Positions 1 to 6,051 of a DNA stretch of 9,981 nucleotides are shown piece after piece (position 1 is the first letter of the stretch; every line of letters begins with the position of its first letter). Origin of the DNA: SYIM01 sp044359405 (GTDB taxonomy: Bacteria; Pseudomonadota; Gammaproteobacteria; Burkholderiales; Burkholderiaceae_E). The stretch spans positions 1-9,981 of the forward strand of contig JBIKMC010000114.1 of NCBI GenBank assembly GCA_044359405.1. Reading direction: 5' to 3'. The position numbers and the translations under genes were made by a program. The notes beneath the pieces were generated by a model. It ran no database searches and had not been told where the DNA came from. It saw only the letters and a program-made list of their open reading frames with translations.

Positions 1-1
1 G

Positions 2-373
2 GTGGAAGACACTGGCACCAAGCCCGAGGAGCTCGAAGAGTATTTTGGCGTGGAAGTCCGCGATCTCGTCTTGGAGGTAACTGACGATAAGAACATGGTC
101 AAGGAAACGCGCAAGCGCCTTCAGATCGATAACGCACCGAAGAAATCGTCTGGCGCGGCAATGATCAAGCTTGCCGACAAGATCGCCAACCTTCGTGATG
201 TAGCCAACCGACCGCCGGCACACTGGAACGTGGGGCGCCGCATTGAGTATGCTGGCTGGGCGATGCGTGTTGTCGAAGGGTTGCCGGTGTCTGAGCACCC
301 GCTTGTCGATATCTTCAAGGTTGAATTCGAGCGCTGCGTGCAGATCTGCATGAAGTCGGACAGCGAGTCGTGA
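2..373 (+). CDS. HD-domain (p)ppGpp hydrolase-like protein (RelA/SpoT-HD, MESH1 type), 3' part
   Basis: The 5' end is cut by the window edge. The frame opens inside the family's H-D-x-V-E-D-T signature, with V-E-D-T as the first readable codons, so the leading GTG is an internal valine and not a start. About 123 residues remain. Conserved blocks include the E-D-T pair at the start, the K-L-A-D-K-I-A-N-L-R-D-V segment near residues 57-68, and the W-N-V-G-R-R-I-E-Y helix near 75-83. These match the metal-dependent HD hydrolases that remove the 3' pyrophosphate from (p)ppGpp (SpoT hydrolase domain and small alarmone hydrolases). The protein ends soon after the HD fold, with no synthetase, TGS or ACT domain, which favours a stand-alone small hydrolase of roughly 180-190 residues. 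A related nucleotide or NADPH phosphatase role is possible. The next gene follows with little spacing. Confidence 0.85.
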   Translation: MEDTGTKPEELEEYFGVEVRDLVLEVTDDKNMVKETRKRLQIDNAPKKSSGAAMIKLADKIANLRDVANRPPAHWNVGRRIEYAGWAMRVVEGLPVSEHPLVDIFKVEFERCVQICMKSDSES

Positions 374-393
374 AACGTACGGAAGGAATGACC

Positions 394-711
394 ATGGCAT
401 TGGGACGAAAGACGGGTGGGCGGGTTCGAGGAACGCCCAATCAACGCACGCAGGACATCCAGCTGATGCTCGATCAGTTGGGATGTGATCCGATCGAAGG
501 GATGGCCCGGATCGCGATGGATGTTGCTAATCCCGTTGAAATTCGCGCCCGCATGTACGCGGAGCTGGCGCAGTACATCGCACCCAAGCGCAAGTCGGTC
601 GAAATGGGCGGCGGTGATGCGAGTCGAGTGATCTTCAACATCGGGATCGATCGGCGTCCGGCGTCAGATGTTTTCGCGCCCACCCCGCAGCCGCTGACTA
701 TCGATGCTTAA
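394..711 (+). CDS. small basic protein of phage/mobile-region type, function unknown
   Basis: The protein has 105 residues from the ATG at 394. I chose that start because GGAAGGA (381-387) lies 6 bases upstream, whereas the in-frame ATG at 388 would touch the Shine-Dalgarno and the GTG at 370 overlaps the previous stop codon. It begins with a glycine/arginine-rich G-R-K-T-G-G-R-x-R-G-T-P-N-x-R-T segment, which resembles the N-terminus of small DNA-associated phage proteins. Two helical segments follow, around D-P-I-E-G-M-A-R-I-A and R-A-R-M-Y-A-E-L-A-Q-Y-I-A-P-K-R-K. This layout recalls terminase small-subunit-like or DUF-type proteins found in prophages and integrated elements, but I cannot assign a function. 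It probably forms a transcription unit with the HD-domain gene before it. Confidence 0.7.
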   Translation: MALGRKTGGRVRGTPNQRTQDIQLMLDQLGCDPIEGMARIAMDVANPVEIRARMYAELAQYIAPKRKSVEMGGGDASRVIFNIGIDRRPASDVFAPTPQPLTIDA

Positions 712-893
712 TCGTTAACACCCGGGCGCGTGCGAGCCTACATGTGCTGGAGTCCTCAATCCCCCGGCGTCAACGCGCTGTGGTCCAGTGGGGGGCTGGG
801 TGCTTCCTTCTTGTGAGTCGCGACAGTTGGCGCGGATTGGTCGTTAGGCGTACTGCTGAGGCAACGCTGCTGATTCGAGGCATCGAACCAGCG
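712..893. other. intergenic segment between the left flank and the ars cluster; no gene recognised
   Basis: This stretch separates the rightward left-flank genes from the leftward arsC stop codon. A + strand frame runs through it from 744 into the antisense of arsC, but its product matches nothing I recognise and most of it is an arsC shadow. A C-run near 763 and a G-run near 790 could pair across a long loop on the minus strand, but there is no following T-tract, so I do not call a terminator. I see no transposon terminal repeat here. Confidence 0.5.
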
Positions 894-1397
894 CTAGTTG
901 ATATCTCGAACCTGTCCGATTCGACGCAGTTCGCTCTGCAGCGACAGCTTATCCAGTTTCTCGGTTGGCAGGACTTGAAAAATGGTGATTCGACGATTGA
1001 GTATCATGAACGCGTTGGAAAACGCCTTGGCGCGCTCCTCGGGTGTTCCCTGTACTGCGGCCGGATCTTCAACGCCCCAGTGAGCGGTTATGGGCTGGCC
1101 AGGCCACACCGGACAGACTTCGCCGGCGGCCTTGTCGCAAACCGTTAGCACGAAGTCCATGGCCGGCGCGCTGGGAGCACTGAATTCCTCCCAAGTTTTG
1201 CTGCGCAGTGCACTTGTGTCGATGCGGTTGCGCTGTAGCAGTTCTAGTGCGAGCGGATGGACTTGCCCCGATGGCTGGCTGCCTGCACTGTAGGCTTGAA
1301 ATCGCCCACGCCCCATCTGATTTAGGATCGCTTCAGCCATGATGCTTCTGGCTGAGTTGTGGGTGCAGATGAATAGCACGTTGAATTGAGTTGGCAT
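894..1397 (-). CDS. arsC: arsenate reductase, LMW-phosphatase/thioredoxin type
   Basis: This 167-residue protein reduces arsenate to arsenite in the cytoplasm, making the substrate for Acr3. The phosphatase P-loop C-T-H-N-S-A-R (C11 to R17) fits CX5R. The general-acid aspartate is in the E-D-P motif at D111. Two further cysteines, C87 in V-L-T-V-C-D and C95 in E-V-C-P, sit where the resolving cysteines of the thioredoxin-coupled enzyme lie (C10/C82/C89 in the pI258 enzyme), so a C11-C87-C95 disulfide relay is expected. The tail after about residue 140 is longer than in the roughly 130-residue Gram-positive enzymes. The start is supported by GAGGA about 7 bases upstream. It is the last gene of the leftward operon, and its first 76 bases overlap the end of arsJ in another frame. 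Confidence 0.95.
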   Translation of the reverse strand: MPTQFNVLFICTHNSARSIMAEAILNQMGRGRFQAYSAGSQPSGQVHPLALELLQRNRIDTSALRSKTWEEFSAPSAPAMDFVLTVCDKAAGEVCPVWPGQPITAHWGVEDPAAVQGTPEERAKAFSNAFMILNRRITIFQVLPTEKLDKLSLQSELRRIGQVRDIN

Positions 1398-2680
1398 GGG
1401 GTATCCTCGTTGCTGAGTGCTAAGTTTTCTGTATTGCTCGACATAAAGCTTATGGATGTCTCAGCTCTCTGAACGGGTAGTCTGAGTGTGACGAGCCAGC
1501 ACACTGCCAGCATGGCGGCGGACCCTACGAGGGCATATAGCAGGCCTCCCCACTGGTACAGCAGCCCCGACATCAGCGTTCCAAGGAACCGGCCCAGCGC
1601 ATTGGCTGCGTAGTAAAAGCCGACGTCCTCAGCAGCCTTCTCCGAGCCGGCGTATGCGAGGACTAGGTAAGAGTGAACCGATGAATTCACTGCGAAGGCA
1701 AAGCCGAATACACCCAAACCTGCCACAACCACCCATTCGAGGTGCGGCACCTGAGCCGCCACGGCAGCGGCCAGAGCCATGGGTACTGCGGCCAGGGCGG
1801 CCGACCACCAGCGGGCGGCCGGCACTTCCCGCGTCAGACCATCCTCGCTGCGGCGCACGATTTGCGGCGCGAAGGCCTGGACGAGGCCGTAGCCGATTGT
1901 CCAAGCGGCCACGAAGCCGCCGACCATGGTGAAGGTCCAGCCGACGGAGTAGAGAAAGACCGGCACACCGACGACGAACCATACGTCGCGCGCACCGAAG
2001 AGGGCTACGCGGGCCGCGGCCAGGCCGTTGATGCCCGCGTTCTTGGCGAAGAGTTCCTTGGCTGACTTGGACGCCTTGCTCATGCCCATCATGGGCGGTA
2101 GCGAGGTAACGACGCCCACCAGTACCAGGGCCAGCAGACCCGCCATTGCCCATAGCGAACCCTGGAACCCCAGCCATTGCAGCATCAGGCCACCCAGGAA
2201 GAAGCCCACCCCCTTCATGGCGTTCTTGCTGCCGGTGAACCAAGCCACCCATTTGAAAAGCTGCCCGGCACCTTGCTCCTTGGCTTGCGCCTGCGTGACC
2301 TTGATGGCCGATTTGCTGGCCGTCTTGGTCAAGTCCTTGGCCACACCGCACACGCCTTGCGAGAGCACCACCCAGGCCACCGACATCGTGACCGTCCAGG
2401 CGGGATCGAGCATCGACAGCAGCGTGAAGCCGGTGATCTGCGTGATAAGCCCCACCGTGAGCATGCGGGCGATGCCATAGCGCGTGGCTAGCCAGCCGCC
2501 GATGAGGTTGGCCAGCACACCCGCGGCCTCGTACAGCAGGAACAGGAAGGCCAAGGTGAATGGTGAATAGCCCAGGCGGTAGAAGTGCAGCAGCACCAAC
2601 ATGCGCAGCGCGCCGTCGGTGAGCGTGAATCCCCAATAGGCCGCCGTGACGATGGCGTAGTGGCGCTCGGCCTGGTACAT
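1322..2680 (-). CDS. arsJ: organoarsenical efflux MFS transporter ArsJ
   Basis: This 452-residue major-facilitator membrane protein is of the type that exports 1-arseno-3-phosphoglycerate made by the partner GAPDH. The N-terminus M-Y-Q-A-E-R-H-Y-A-I-V-T-A-A-Y-W-G-F-T-L is characteristic, and about twelve hydrophobic segments follow. A charged central loop lies near S-K-A-S-K-S-A-K-E-L. The start codon shares its A with the last base of the GAPDH stop (TGATG at 2682-2678), implying translational coupling, so the longer open frame reaching to 3412 is an upstream artefact. The recognisable transporter ends near residue 407 (L-R-L-P-V-Q-R-A-E). A 45-residue polar tail follows that is not membrane-like, and its last 25 codons lie inside arsC, which suggests that an earlier stop was lost. 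Confidence 0.93.
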   Translation of the reverse strand: MYQAERHYAIVTAAYWGFTLTDGALRMLVLLHFYRLGYSPFTLAFLFLLYEAAGVLANLIGGWLATRYGIARMLTVGLITQITGFTLLSMLDPAWTVTMSVAWVVLSQGVCGVAKDLTKTASKSAIKVTQAQAKEQGAGQLFKWVAWFTGSKNAMKGVGFFLGGLMLQWLGFQGSLWAMAGLLALVLVGVVTSLPPMMGMSKASKSAKELFAKNAGINGLAAARVALFGARDVWFVVGVPVFLYSVGWTFTMVGGFVAAWTIGYGLVQAFAPQIVRRSEDGLTREVPAARWWSAALAAVPMALAAAVAAQVPHLEWVVVAGLGVFGFAFAVNSSVHSYLVLAYAGSEKAAEDVGFYYAANALGRFLGTLMSGLLYQWGGLLYALVGSAAMLAVCWLVTLRLPVQRAETSISFMSSNTENLALSNEDTPCQLNSTCYSSAPTTQPEASWLKRS

Positions 2681-3729
2681 CAGAGGCCCGCCTTGTCGAG
2701 GATGCAGGCCAGGTCGACCATCCGTGTGGCGTAGCCCATCTCGTTGTCGTACCAGGCATAAACCTTGAGCAGCGTGCCGTCGGTCACCATGGTGGACAGG
2801 GCATCGACGATGGAACTGCGGGTGTCGCGGGCGTAGTCGGAACTCACCAGGGGACGCTCCTCGTAGCCCAGGATGCCGGCCAGGGGTGAGCCCGGCTGAG
2901 CCGCCGCCTTGAACAAGGCGTTGACCTCTTCGGCGGTGGTGACGCGCTGCAGTTCGAACACGCAGTCCGTCAGCGAGGCGTTGAGCGCTGGCACGCGCAC
3001 GGCATGGCCGTTGAGCTTGCCCTTGAGCTCCGGATAGATTAGGGCAATGGCCGTGGCGCTGCCGGTGGTGGTGGGTGCCAGGTTGATCATGGCGCTGCGG
3101 GCGCGTCGCAAGTCCTTGTGCGGCGCGTCCACCACCAGGTTGGTGTTGGTCGGGTCGTGCAGCGTGGTGATCTGACCGTGGCGGATGCCGATGGCCTCGT
3201 GGACCACTTTGACGACCGGCGCCAGGCAGTTGGTGGTGCAGGAAGCCGCGGTGACGATGCGGTGCCTGGCGGGGTCGTAAAGGTGATCGTTGACTCCGAC
3301 CACGATGTTGAGTACGTCGCCGACCTTCACCGGCGCTGCCACGATCACGCGTTTGGCGCCGCGGTCCAAGTGGCCCTGCAGGGTCTCGGGCGTGAGAAAT
3401 TTGCCGGTGCATTCGAGCACCACATCCACGCCCAGCTCGCCCCAGGGGATTTCTGCAGCCGTGGCATGCTGGCTGAACGACAGGCGCTGGTGGTTGATTC
3501 GTATTGCGCTCTCGCGCTCGGCCTCGATGTCGGCTTTCCAGCGTCCTTGCACGGAATCAAAAGTGACCAGATGAGCCGTGGCCGCTGTACCACCCTTGAT
3601 TTCGTTGAGGTGAACAACTTCCAGACGGTTGGCTGCTCGCGGGTCGCGGTCCGGTCGATCGATCGCGCCAAAGGCTGCGCGCAGCGCCAGGCGACCCACG
3701 CGCCCCATTCCGTTGATGCCAACTTTCAT
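2680..3729 (-). CDS. gap: ArsJ-associated glyceraldehyde-3-phosphate dehydrogenase
   Basis: This 349-residue cytosolic enzyme has the GAPDH fold. With arsenate in place of phosphate, GAPDH converts glyceraldehyde-3-phosphate to the unstable 1-arseno-3-phosphoglycerate. In ars operons the gene is paired with arsJ, whose product exports this compound. The NAD-binding G-I-N-G-M-G-R-V-G-R motif is at residues 4-13. The catalytic cysteine is C164 in A-S-C-T-T-N-C, and H191 lies 27 residues later, the classical Cys-His spacing. The W-Y-D-N-E-M-G-Y C-terminal motif is intact. I chose the ATG at 3729 because AGGTGA lies 8 bases upstream; an in-frame GTG at 3741 falls within that Shine-Dalgarno. The stop overlaps the arsJ start by one base. 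Its role in arsenate detoxification rather than glycolysis is inferred from this pairing. Confidence 0.93.
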   Translation of the reverse strand: MKVGINGMGRVGRLALRAAFGAIDRPDRDPRAANRLEVVHLNEIKGGTAATAHLVTFDSVQGRWKADIEAERESAIRINHQRLSFSQHATAAEIPWGELGVDVVLECTGKFLTPETLQGHLDRGAKRVIVAAPVKVGDVLNIVVGVNDHLYDPARHRIVTAASCTTNCLAPVVKVVHEAIGIRHGQITTLHDPTNTNLVVDAPHKDLRRARSAMINLAPTTTGSATAIALIYPELKGKLNGHAVRVPALNASLTDCVFELQRVTTAEEVNALFKAAAQPGSPLAGILGYEERPLVSSDYARDTRSSIVDALSTMVTDGTLLKVYAWYDNEMGYATRMVDLACILDKAGL

Positions 3730-3753
3730 CTGTCGACTCACCTTTTAAGTTTT

Positions 3754-3769
3754 ACAATTCTGGAATTGT
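3754..3769. promoter_or_regulatory. 16-bp near-perfect palindrome upstream of GAPDH
   Basis: ACAATTC and GAATTGT are perfect inverted 7-bp arms around a central TG. The site lies 24 bases before the GAPDH ATG and just upstream of its Shine-Dalgarno. There is no T-tract in the right position for a terminator. It could be a repressor site or an mRNA hairpin near the ribosome-binding site. The sequence differs from the ACTTGAA repeats nearby. Confidence 0.4.
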
Positions 3770-3799
3770 GGATGTGAATTATTACGGTTTTACGACAGC

Positions 3800-3831
3800 G
3801 ACTTGAACTGCTATCGAGCGCCGTTCAAGTC
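3800..3831. promoter_or_regulatory. 9-bp inverted repeat GACTTGAAC/GTTCAAGTC in the arsI-GAPDH gap, candidate ArsR operator
   Basis: Perfect 9-bp arms at 3800-3808 and 3823-3831 flank a 14-base spacer. The arms contain the same ACTTGAA/TTCAAGT core as the repeat in the arsR-acr3 divergent promoter, which points to a common binding protein. The repeat lies in the 117-bp space between the arsI-like stop and the GAPDH ATG. The right-hand position of a possible internal promoter is weak (read leftward: TTCAAG, 18 bases, AATAAT). With no T-tract, it is a poor terminator. It could also be an intercistronic mRNA hairpin. Confidence 0.5.
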
Positions 3832-3846
3832 TGCGATCGCGGGGAT

Positions 3847-4371
3847 TCAGCAGCAGCCTGTCTTCGCACGCCCTTGGGCGGGGCTGCAGCATCCGCCACT
3901 TGATGCTGCCGTTGCGGTAACCGTCGGCGTGCAGGTGTCGGCTGCAGTCGGATGTGCGGCGGGGGTGCAGCACGCCGCTACATTGGAGGCTTCGCTTTCG
4001 CGAAAAACCGGGATGTTTCCCAGTGTGTGGAAATGCTCCCATGCCAGCCCTTGAGGATCGACCACCCAATGCTTGTCGCTGCGTGCATAGCAGCAGGTGG
4101 TCTCGCCTTCGTCCAGCATGGCCATGCCAGCGGCCTGCGCTCGCGCCTTCAACTCGGCCAGTTCTTCCTCAGTGTCGGTCTGGAAGCCCAGGTGATCGAT
4201 TCCGGGTTTGTCGCCTCGGGTGGAAATCGCGAAATTGATGCGCGGGTCGTCCAACATCCACTTGGCGTAGTCTGCTTCGACGCGGGAGGGCTCAGCAGCA
4301 AACAGCTTGGAGTAGAAGGCGATGCTTGCCTGCAGGTCTTGAACGTGGGTGTGAATGTGGAAGCGTTTCAT
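3847..4371 (-). CDS. arsI: ArsI/CadI-family metalloenzyme (vicinal-oxygen-chelate fold) with cysteine-rich tail
   Basis: This 174-residue protein belongs to the glyoxalase/extradiol-dioxygenase superfamily branch that includes ArsI, the C-As lyase that cleaves methylarsenite, and the cadmium-induced CadI proteins. Residues 1-115 form the VOC domain. Likely Fe(II) ligands are H5, H60 in the I-D-H-L-G motif and E112 in W-E-H-F. The adjacent C93-C94 pair in T-T-C-C-Y-A matches the trivalent-arsenic-binding pair of ArsI. After about residue 130 there is a low-complexity Ala/Thr/Pro tail holding seven cysteines (C134, C135, C147, C161, C162, C173, C174), possibly a metal-binding extension. It starts 12 bases after arsR stops, with GAGATAAG as a modest Shine-Dalgarno, so it is co-transcribed with arsR. 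The family call is firm; whether the substrate is an organoarsenical cannot be read from sequence. Confidence 0.85.
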   Translation of the reverse strand: MKRFHIHTHVQDLQASIAFYSKLFAAEPSRVEADYAKWMLDDPRINFAISTRGDKPGIDHLGFQTDTEEELAELKARAQAAGMAMLDEGETTCCYARSDKHWVVDPQGLAWEHFHTLGNIPVFRESEASNVAACCTPAAHPTAADTCTPTVTATAASSGGCCSPAQGRAKTGCC

Positions 4372-4383
4372 GTCGAACTTATC

Positions 4384-4725
4384 TCAGCAATCGGTGGGCG
4401 TAGCGCAGGCCTTGGCCCGTTTGGGTTCTGGCGCGCAGGACTGACCTTGGCAGCAATGGTCTGTGAGGTAGCCCAGCAGGTCGTTCATATGGGTCAAGTT
4501 AGGGCGATAGAACAACTGTCGCCCCTCTCGCTCAACGGTCACGAGATCGGCATGGGCTAATTCCTTGAGGTGAAAAGACAACGTGCTGGCGGCCAGGTCG
4601 AGCATGGCTGCCAGCACTGATGGTGTCAGGCCCTCGGGACCCGCGCCGACGAGGGTTCGGAAGATGCGCAGTCGAGCTTCATGCGCGAGTGCGGTCAGGA
4701 CATGGACGGCTGTTTTTTCGTTCAT
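4384..4725 (-). CDS. arsR: arsenical-resistance repressor ArsR (winged helix)
   Basis: This 113-residue ArsR/SmtB-family dimeric repressor is expected to leave DNA when it binds As(III) or Sb(III). The winged-helix DNA-binding region spans about residues 10-75, with recognition-helix residues near S-T-L-S-F-H-L-K-E-L (47-56) and the wing at V-E-R-E-G-R-Q-L-F-Y. The E-L-C-V-C-D-L metal site of plasmid R773 ArsR is absent. Instead the cysteines cluster at the C-terminus: C91, C92, C97, C107 and C113. The first three resemble the Cys95/Cys96/Cys102 arrangement of Acidithiobacillus ferrooxidans ArsR. It is the first gene of the leftward operon and diverges from acr3. No clear Shine-Dalgarno precedes the ATG, and the predicted transcript start falls about at the start codon. 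Confidence 0.95.
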   Translation of the reverse strand: MNEKTAVHVLTALAHEARLRIFRTLVGAGPEGLTPSVLAAMLDLAASTLSFHLKELAHADLVTVEREGRQLFYRPNLTHMNDLLGYLTDHCCQGQSCAPEPKRAKACATPTDC

Positions 4726-4731
4726 ATTTCG

Positions 4732-4759
4732 ACTATACTTGAATTAACGTTTATTTCAA
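4732..4759 (-). promoter_or_regulatory. sigma70-like promoter of arsR
   Basis: Read leftward, TTGAAA (4759-4754) and TATAGT (4737-4732) are separated by 16 bases. The -35 box lies within one arm of the ACTTGAA/TTCAAGT repeat and the -10 box starts at the outer edge of the other arm, so a bound repressor would block it. A start about 7 bases past the -10 falls at the arsR ATG itself. Confidence 0.6.
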
Positions 4760-4761
4760 GT
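4737..4761. promoter_or_regulatory. ACTTGAA/TTCAAGT inverted repeat, probable ArsR operator of the divergent promoters
   Basis: Perfect 7-bp arms (4737-4743 and 4755-4761) flank an 11-base AT-rich spacer in the 47-bp region between arsR and acr3. The site covers the predicted arsR promoter. A rightward -10-like TATACT (4734-4739) touches its left arm, with no strong -35, and may serve acr3. The position is typical of an autoregulated ars operator. Binding by ArsR is inferred. Confidence 0.65.
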
Positions 4762-4772
4762 CCCAGCTTTTT

Positions 4773-5873
4773 ATGACTGCAATTTCCGCTATTCCCGCCA
4801 GTAAGGCATCGACGGGCTTGGGCCTGTTCGAGCGCTATCTCACGATCTGGGTGGCGCTGGGCATTGCCGCCGGCGTGGGCCTGGGGCTGCTGGCCCCGGG
4901 CCTGTTCCAGGTCGTAGCGGCCCTAGAGGTGGCGCAGGTCAACTTGGTGATGGCGGTTTTCATCTGGGTGATGATCTTTCCGATGATGATCCAGATCGAC
5001 TGGAGCGCGGTCAAAGACGTGGGCAAGAAGCCGCAGGGTTTATTGCTCACGCTGGTAGTTAACTGGCTCATCAAGCCCTTCACCATGGCGGCGCTCGGTG
5101 TGCTCTTCTTTCAGTACGTGTTCGCGCCCTGGGTCGATCCGCAATCGGCCACCGAGTACATCGCCGGCATGATCCTCTTGGGCGTGGCGCCTTGTACGGC
5201 CATGGTGTTCGTGTGGAGCCAACTGGTCAAGGGTGATCCGAACTACACCCTGGTACAGGTATCGATTAACGACTTGATCATGGTGGTGGCCTTTGCCCCG
5301 ATTGCCGCGTTTTTGCTGGGAGTGACGAACGTCACGGTGCCTTGGGAGACGCTGGTGCTGTCCACCGTGCTCTATGTCGTGCTGCCGCTGTTGGCGGGTA
5401 TGGCCACGCGCCAGGCGCTCATCAAGCGCTCGCCCGTGGCGCTAGGGCAGTTCGTGGCTCGACTCAAGCCCTGGTCGGTGGTCGGCCTGATCGCCACCGT
5501 AGTGCTGCTCTTCGGTTTTCAGGCCGGCACCATCGTGGCGCAGCCGGGCGTGATCGCATTGATTGCCGTGCCGCTGGTCCTTCAGTCCTATGGCATCTTC
5601 TTCATCACCTGGTGGGGGGCCAAGATCTTGAAATTGCCGCATGACGTAGCCGGTCCGGCTTGTCTGATCGGTACTTCCAACTTTTTTGAGTTGGCGGTGG
5701 CTGTCGCCATTTCGCTATTTGGCTTGAAGTCGGGGGCGGCGCTGGCGACCGTCGTCGGTGTCCTTGTCGAGGTGCCGGTGATGCTTTCGTTGGTAGCGAT
5801 CGTGAACGCCTGGCAGCCTTCTCATGGCGATGAACGGGGTTCAATTCCCTCACCAGGGCGGAGCGCATCATGA
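4773..5873 (+). CDS. acr3: arsenite efflux transporter Acr3
   Basis: This 366-residue inner-membrane carrier of the bile/arsenite/riboflavin transporter superfamily exports As(III) using the proton-motive force. About ten hydrophobic segments are visible between residues 22 and 346. The essential cysteine is C141 in G-V-A-P-C-T-A-M-V-F-V-W, and the conserved glutamate of the ninth segment is E306 in S-N-F-F-E-L-A-V-A. N-terminus and length fit the family, with a hydrophilic C-terminal tail of about 20 residues. Upstream, AGCTTTTT gives no good Shine-Dalgarno. The gene is divergent from arsR across the operator. Its TGA overlaps the ATG of the truncated second arsC by 4 bases (ATGA at 5870-5873), indicating that acr3 and that arsC were once a translationally coupled pair. 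Confidence 0.95.
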   Translation: MTAISAIPASKASTGLGLFERYLTIWVALGIAAGVGLGLLAPGLFQVVAALEVAQVNLVMAVFIWVMIFPMMIQIDWSAVKDVGKKPQGLLLTLVVNWLIKPFTMAALGVLFFQYVFAPWVDPQSATEYIAGMILLGVAPCTAMVFVWSQLVKGDPNYTLVQVSINDLIMVVAFAPIAAFLLGVTNVTVPWETLVLSTVLYVVLPLLAGMATRQALIKRSPVALGQFVARLKPWSVVGLIATVVLLFGFQAGTIVAQPGVIALIAVPLVLQSYGIFFITWWGAKILKLPHDVAGPACLIGTSNFFELAVAVAISLFGLKSGAALATVVGVLVEVPVMLSLVAIVNAWQPSHGDERGSIPSPGRSAS

Positions 5874-6022
5874 GCCAGGTGACGATCCCCCACAACCCGG
5901 CGTGCGGTACGTCCCGCAATGTGCTCGCATTGATCCGGCATGCCGGGATCGAACCGAACGATACGGATTTGTCGGAATTGGTCGGTTTTGAGGGGCGGCG
6001 GAAGTCCCGATTCCCTTCATAA
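5870..6022 (+). pseudogene. arsC: truncated glutaredoxin-type arsenate reductase (N-terminal remnant)
   Basis: A 50-codon frame starts at the ATG overlapping the acr3 stop. Its first 29 residues match the start of the glutaredoxin-dependent (E. coli R773) ArsC: T-I-P-H-N-P-A-C-G-T-S-R-N with catalytic Cys12, then A-L-I-R-H-A-G-I-E-P. After P29 (about base 5957) the expected continuation Y-L-x-x-P-P and the three substrate-binding arginines are absent, and 21 unrelated residues lead to a TAA. Full-length members have about 115-140 residues, so this piece cannot form the active site and should be inactive. The junction probably marks a deletion or insertion endpoint. No neighbouring frame restores the family sequence. 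Confidence 0.85.
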
Positions 6023-6051
6023 TTAAATCCGATTTCATTTCAATGACTTAA

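Noticed and set aside
763..796. C-run/G-run pairing as a terminator for arsC
   Set aside because: Stem of only about five pairs across a loop of more than 20 bases, and no T-tract follows.
744..1148. + strand frame over the arsC 3' half
   Set aside because: Most of it is antisense to a firmly identified arsC, no Shine-Dalgarno is seen, and the product is unrecognised. I cannot exclude that its first 50 codons are a remnant of something.
1629..2759. Second long minus-strand frame overlapping arsJ
   Set aside because: It is Arg/His/Gly-rich, has no recognisable family, and overlaps the well-supported ArsJ frame in another phase.
2681..3412. Upstream extension of the arsJ frame
   Set aside because: It lies antiphase inside the GAPDH coding region and gives an Arg/Gln/His-rich product. 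The true ArsJ start is the ATG overlapping the GAPDH stop.
3118..3777. + strand frame antisense to GAPDH
   Set aside because: Shadow of the GAPDH gene; composition and lack of family features argue against it.
3800..3831. Reading the 9-bp inverted repeat as a rho-independent terminator
   Set aside because: The stem is AT/GC mixed with a 14-base loop, and neither side has a T-tract; the shared core with the arsR operator region fits a protein site better.
3952..4560. + strand frame antisense to the arsI-like gene and arsR
   Set aside because: It spans two identified genes on the other strand, has no start signal, and has no recognised product.
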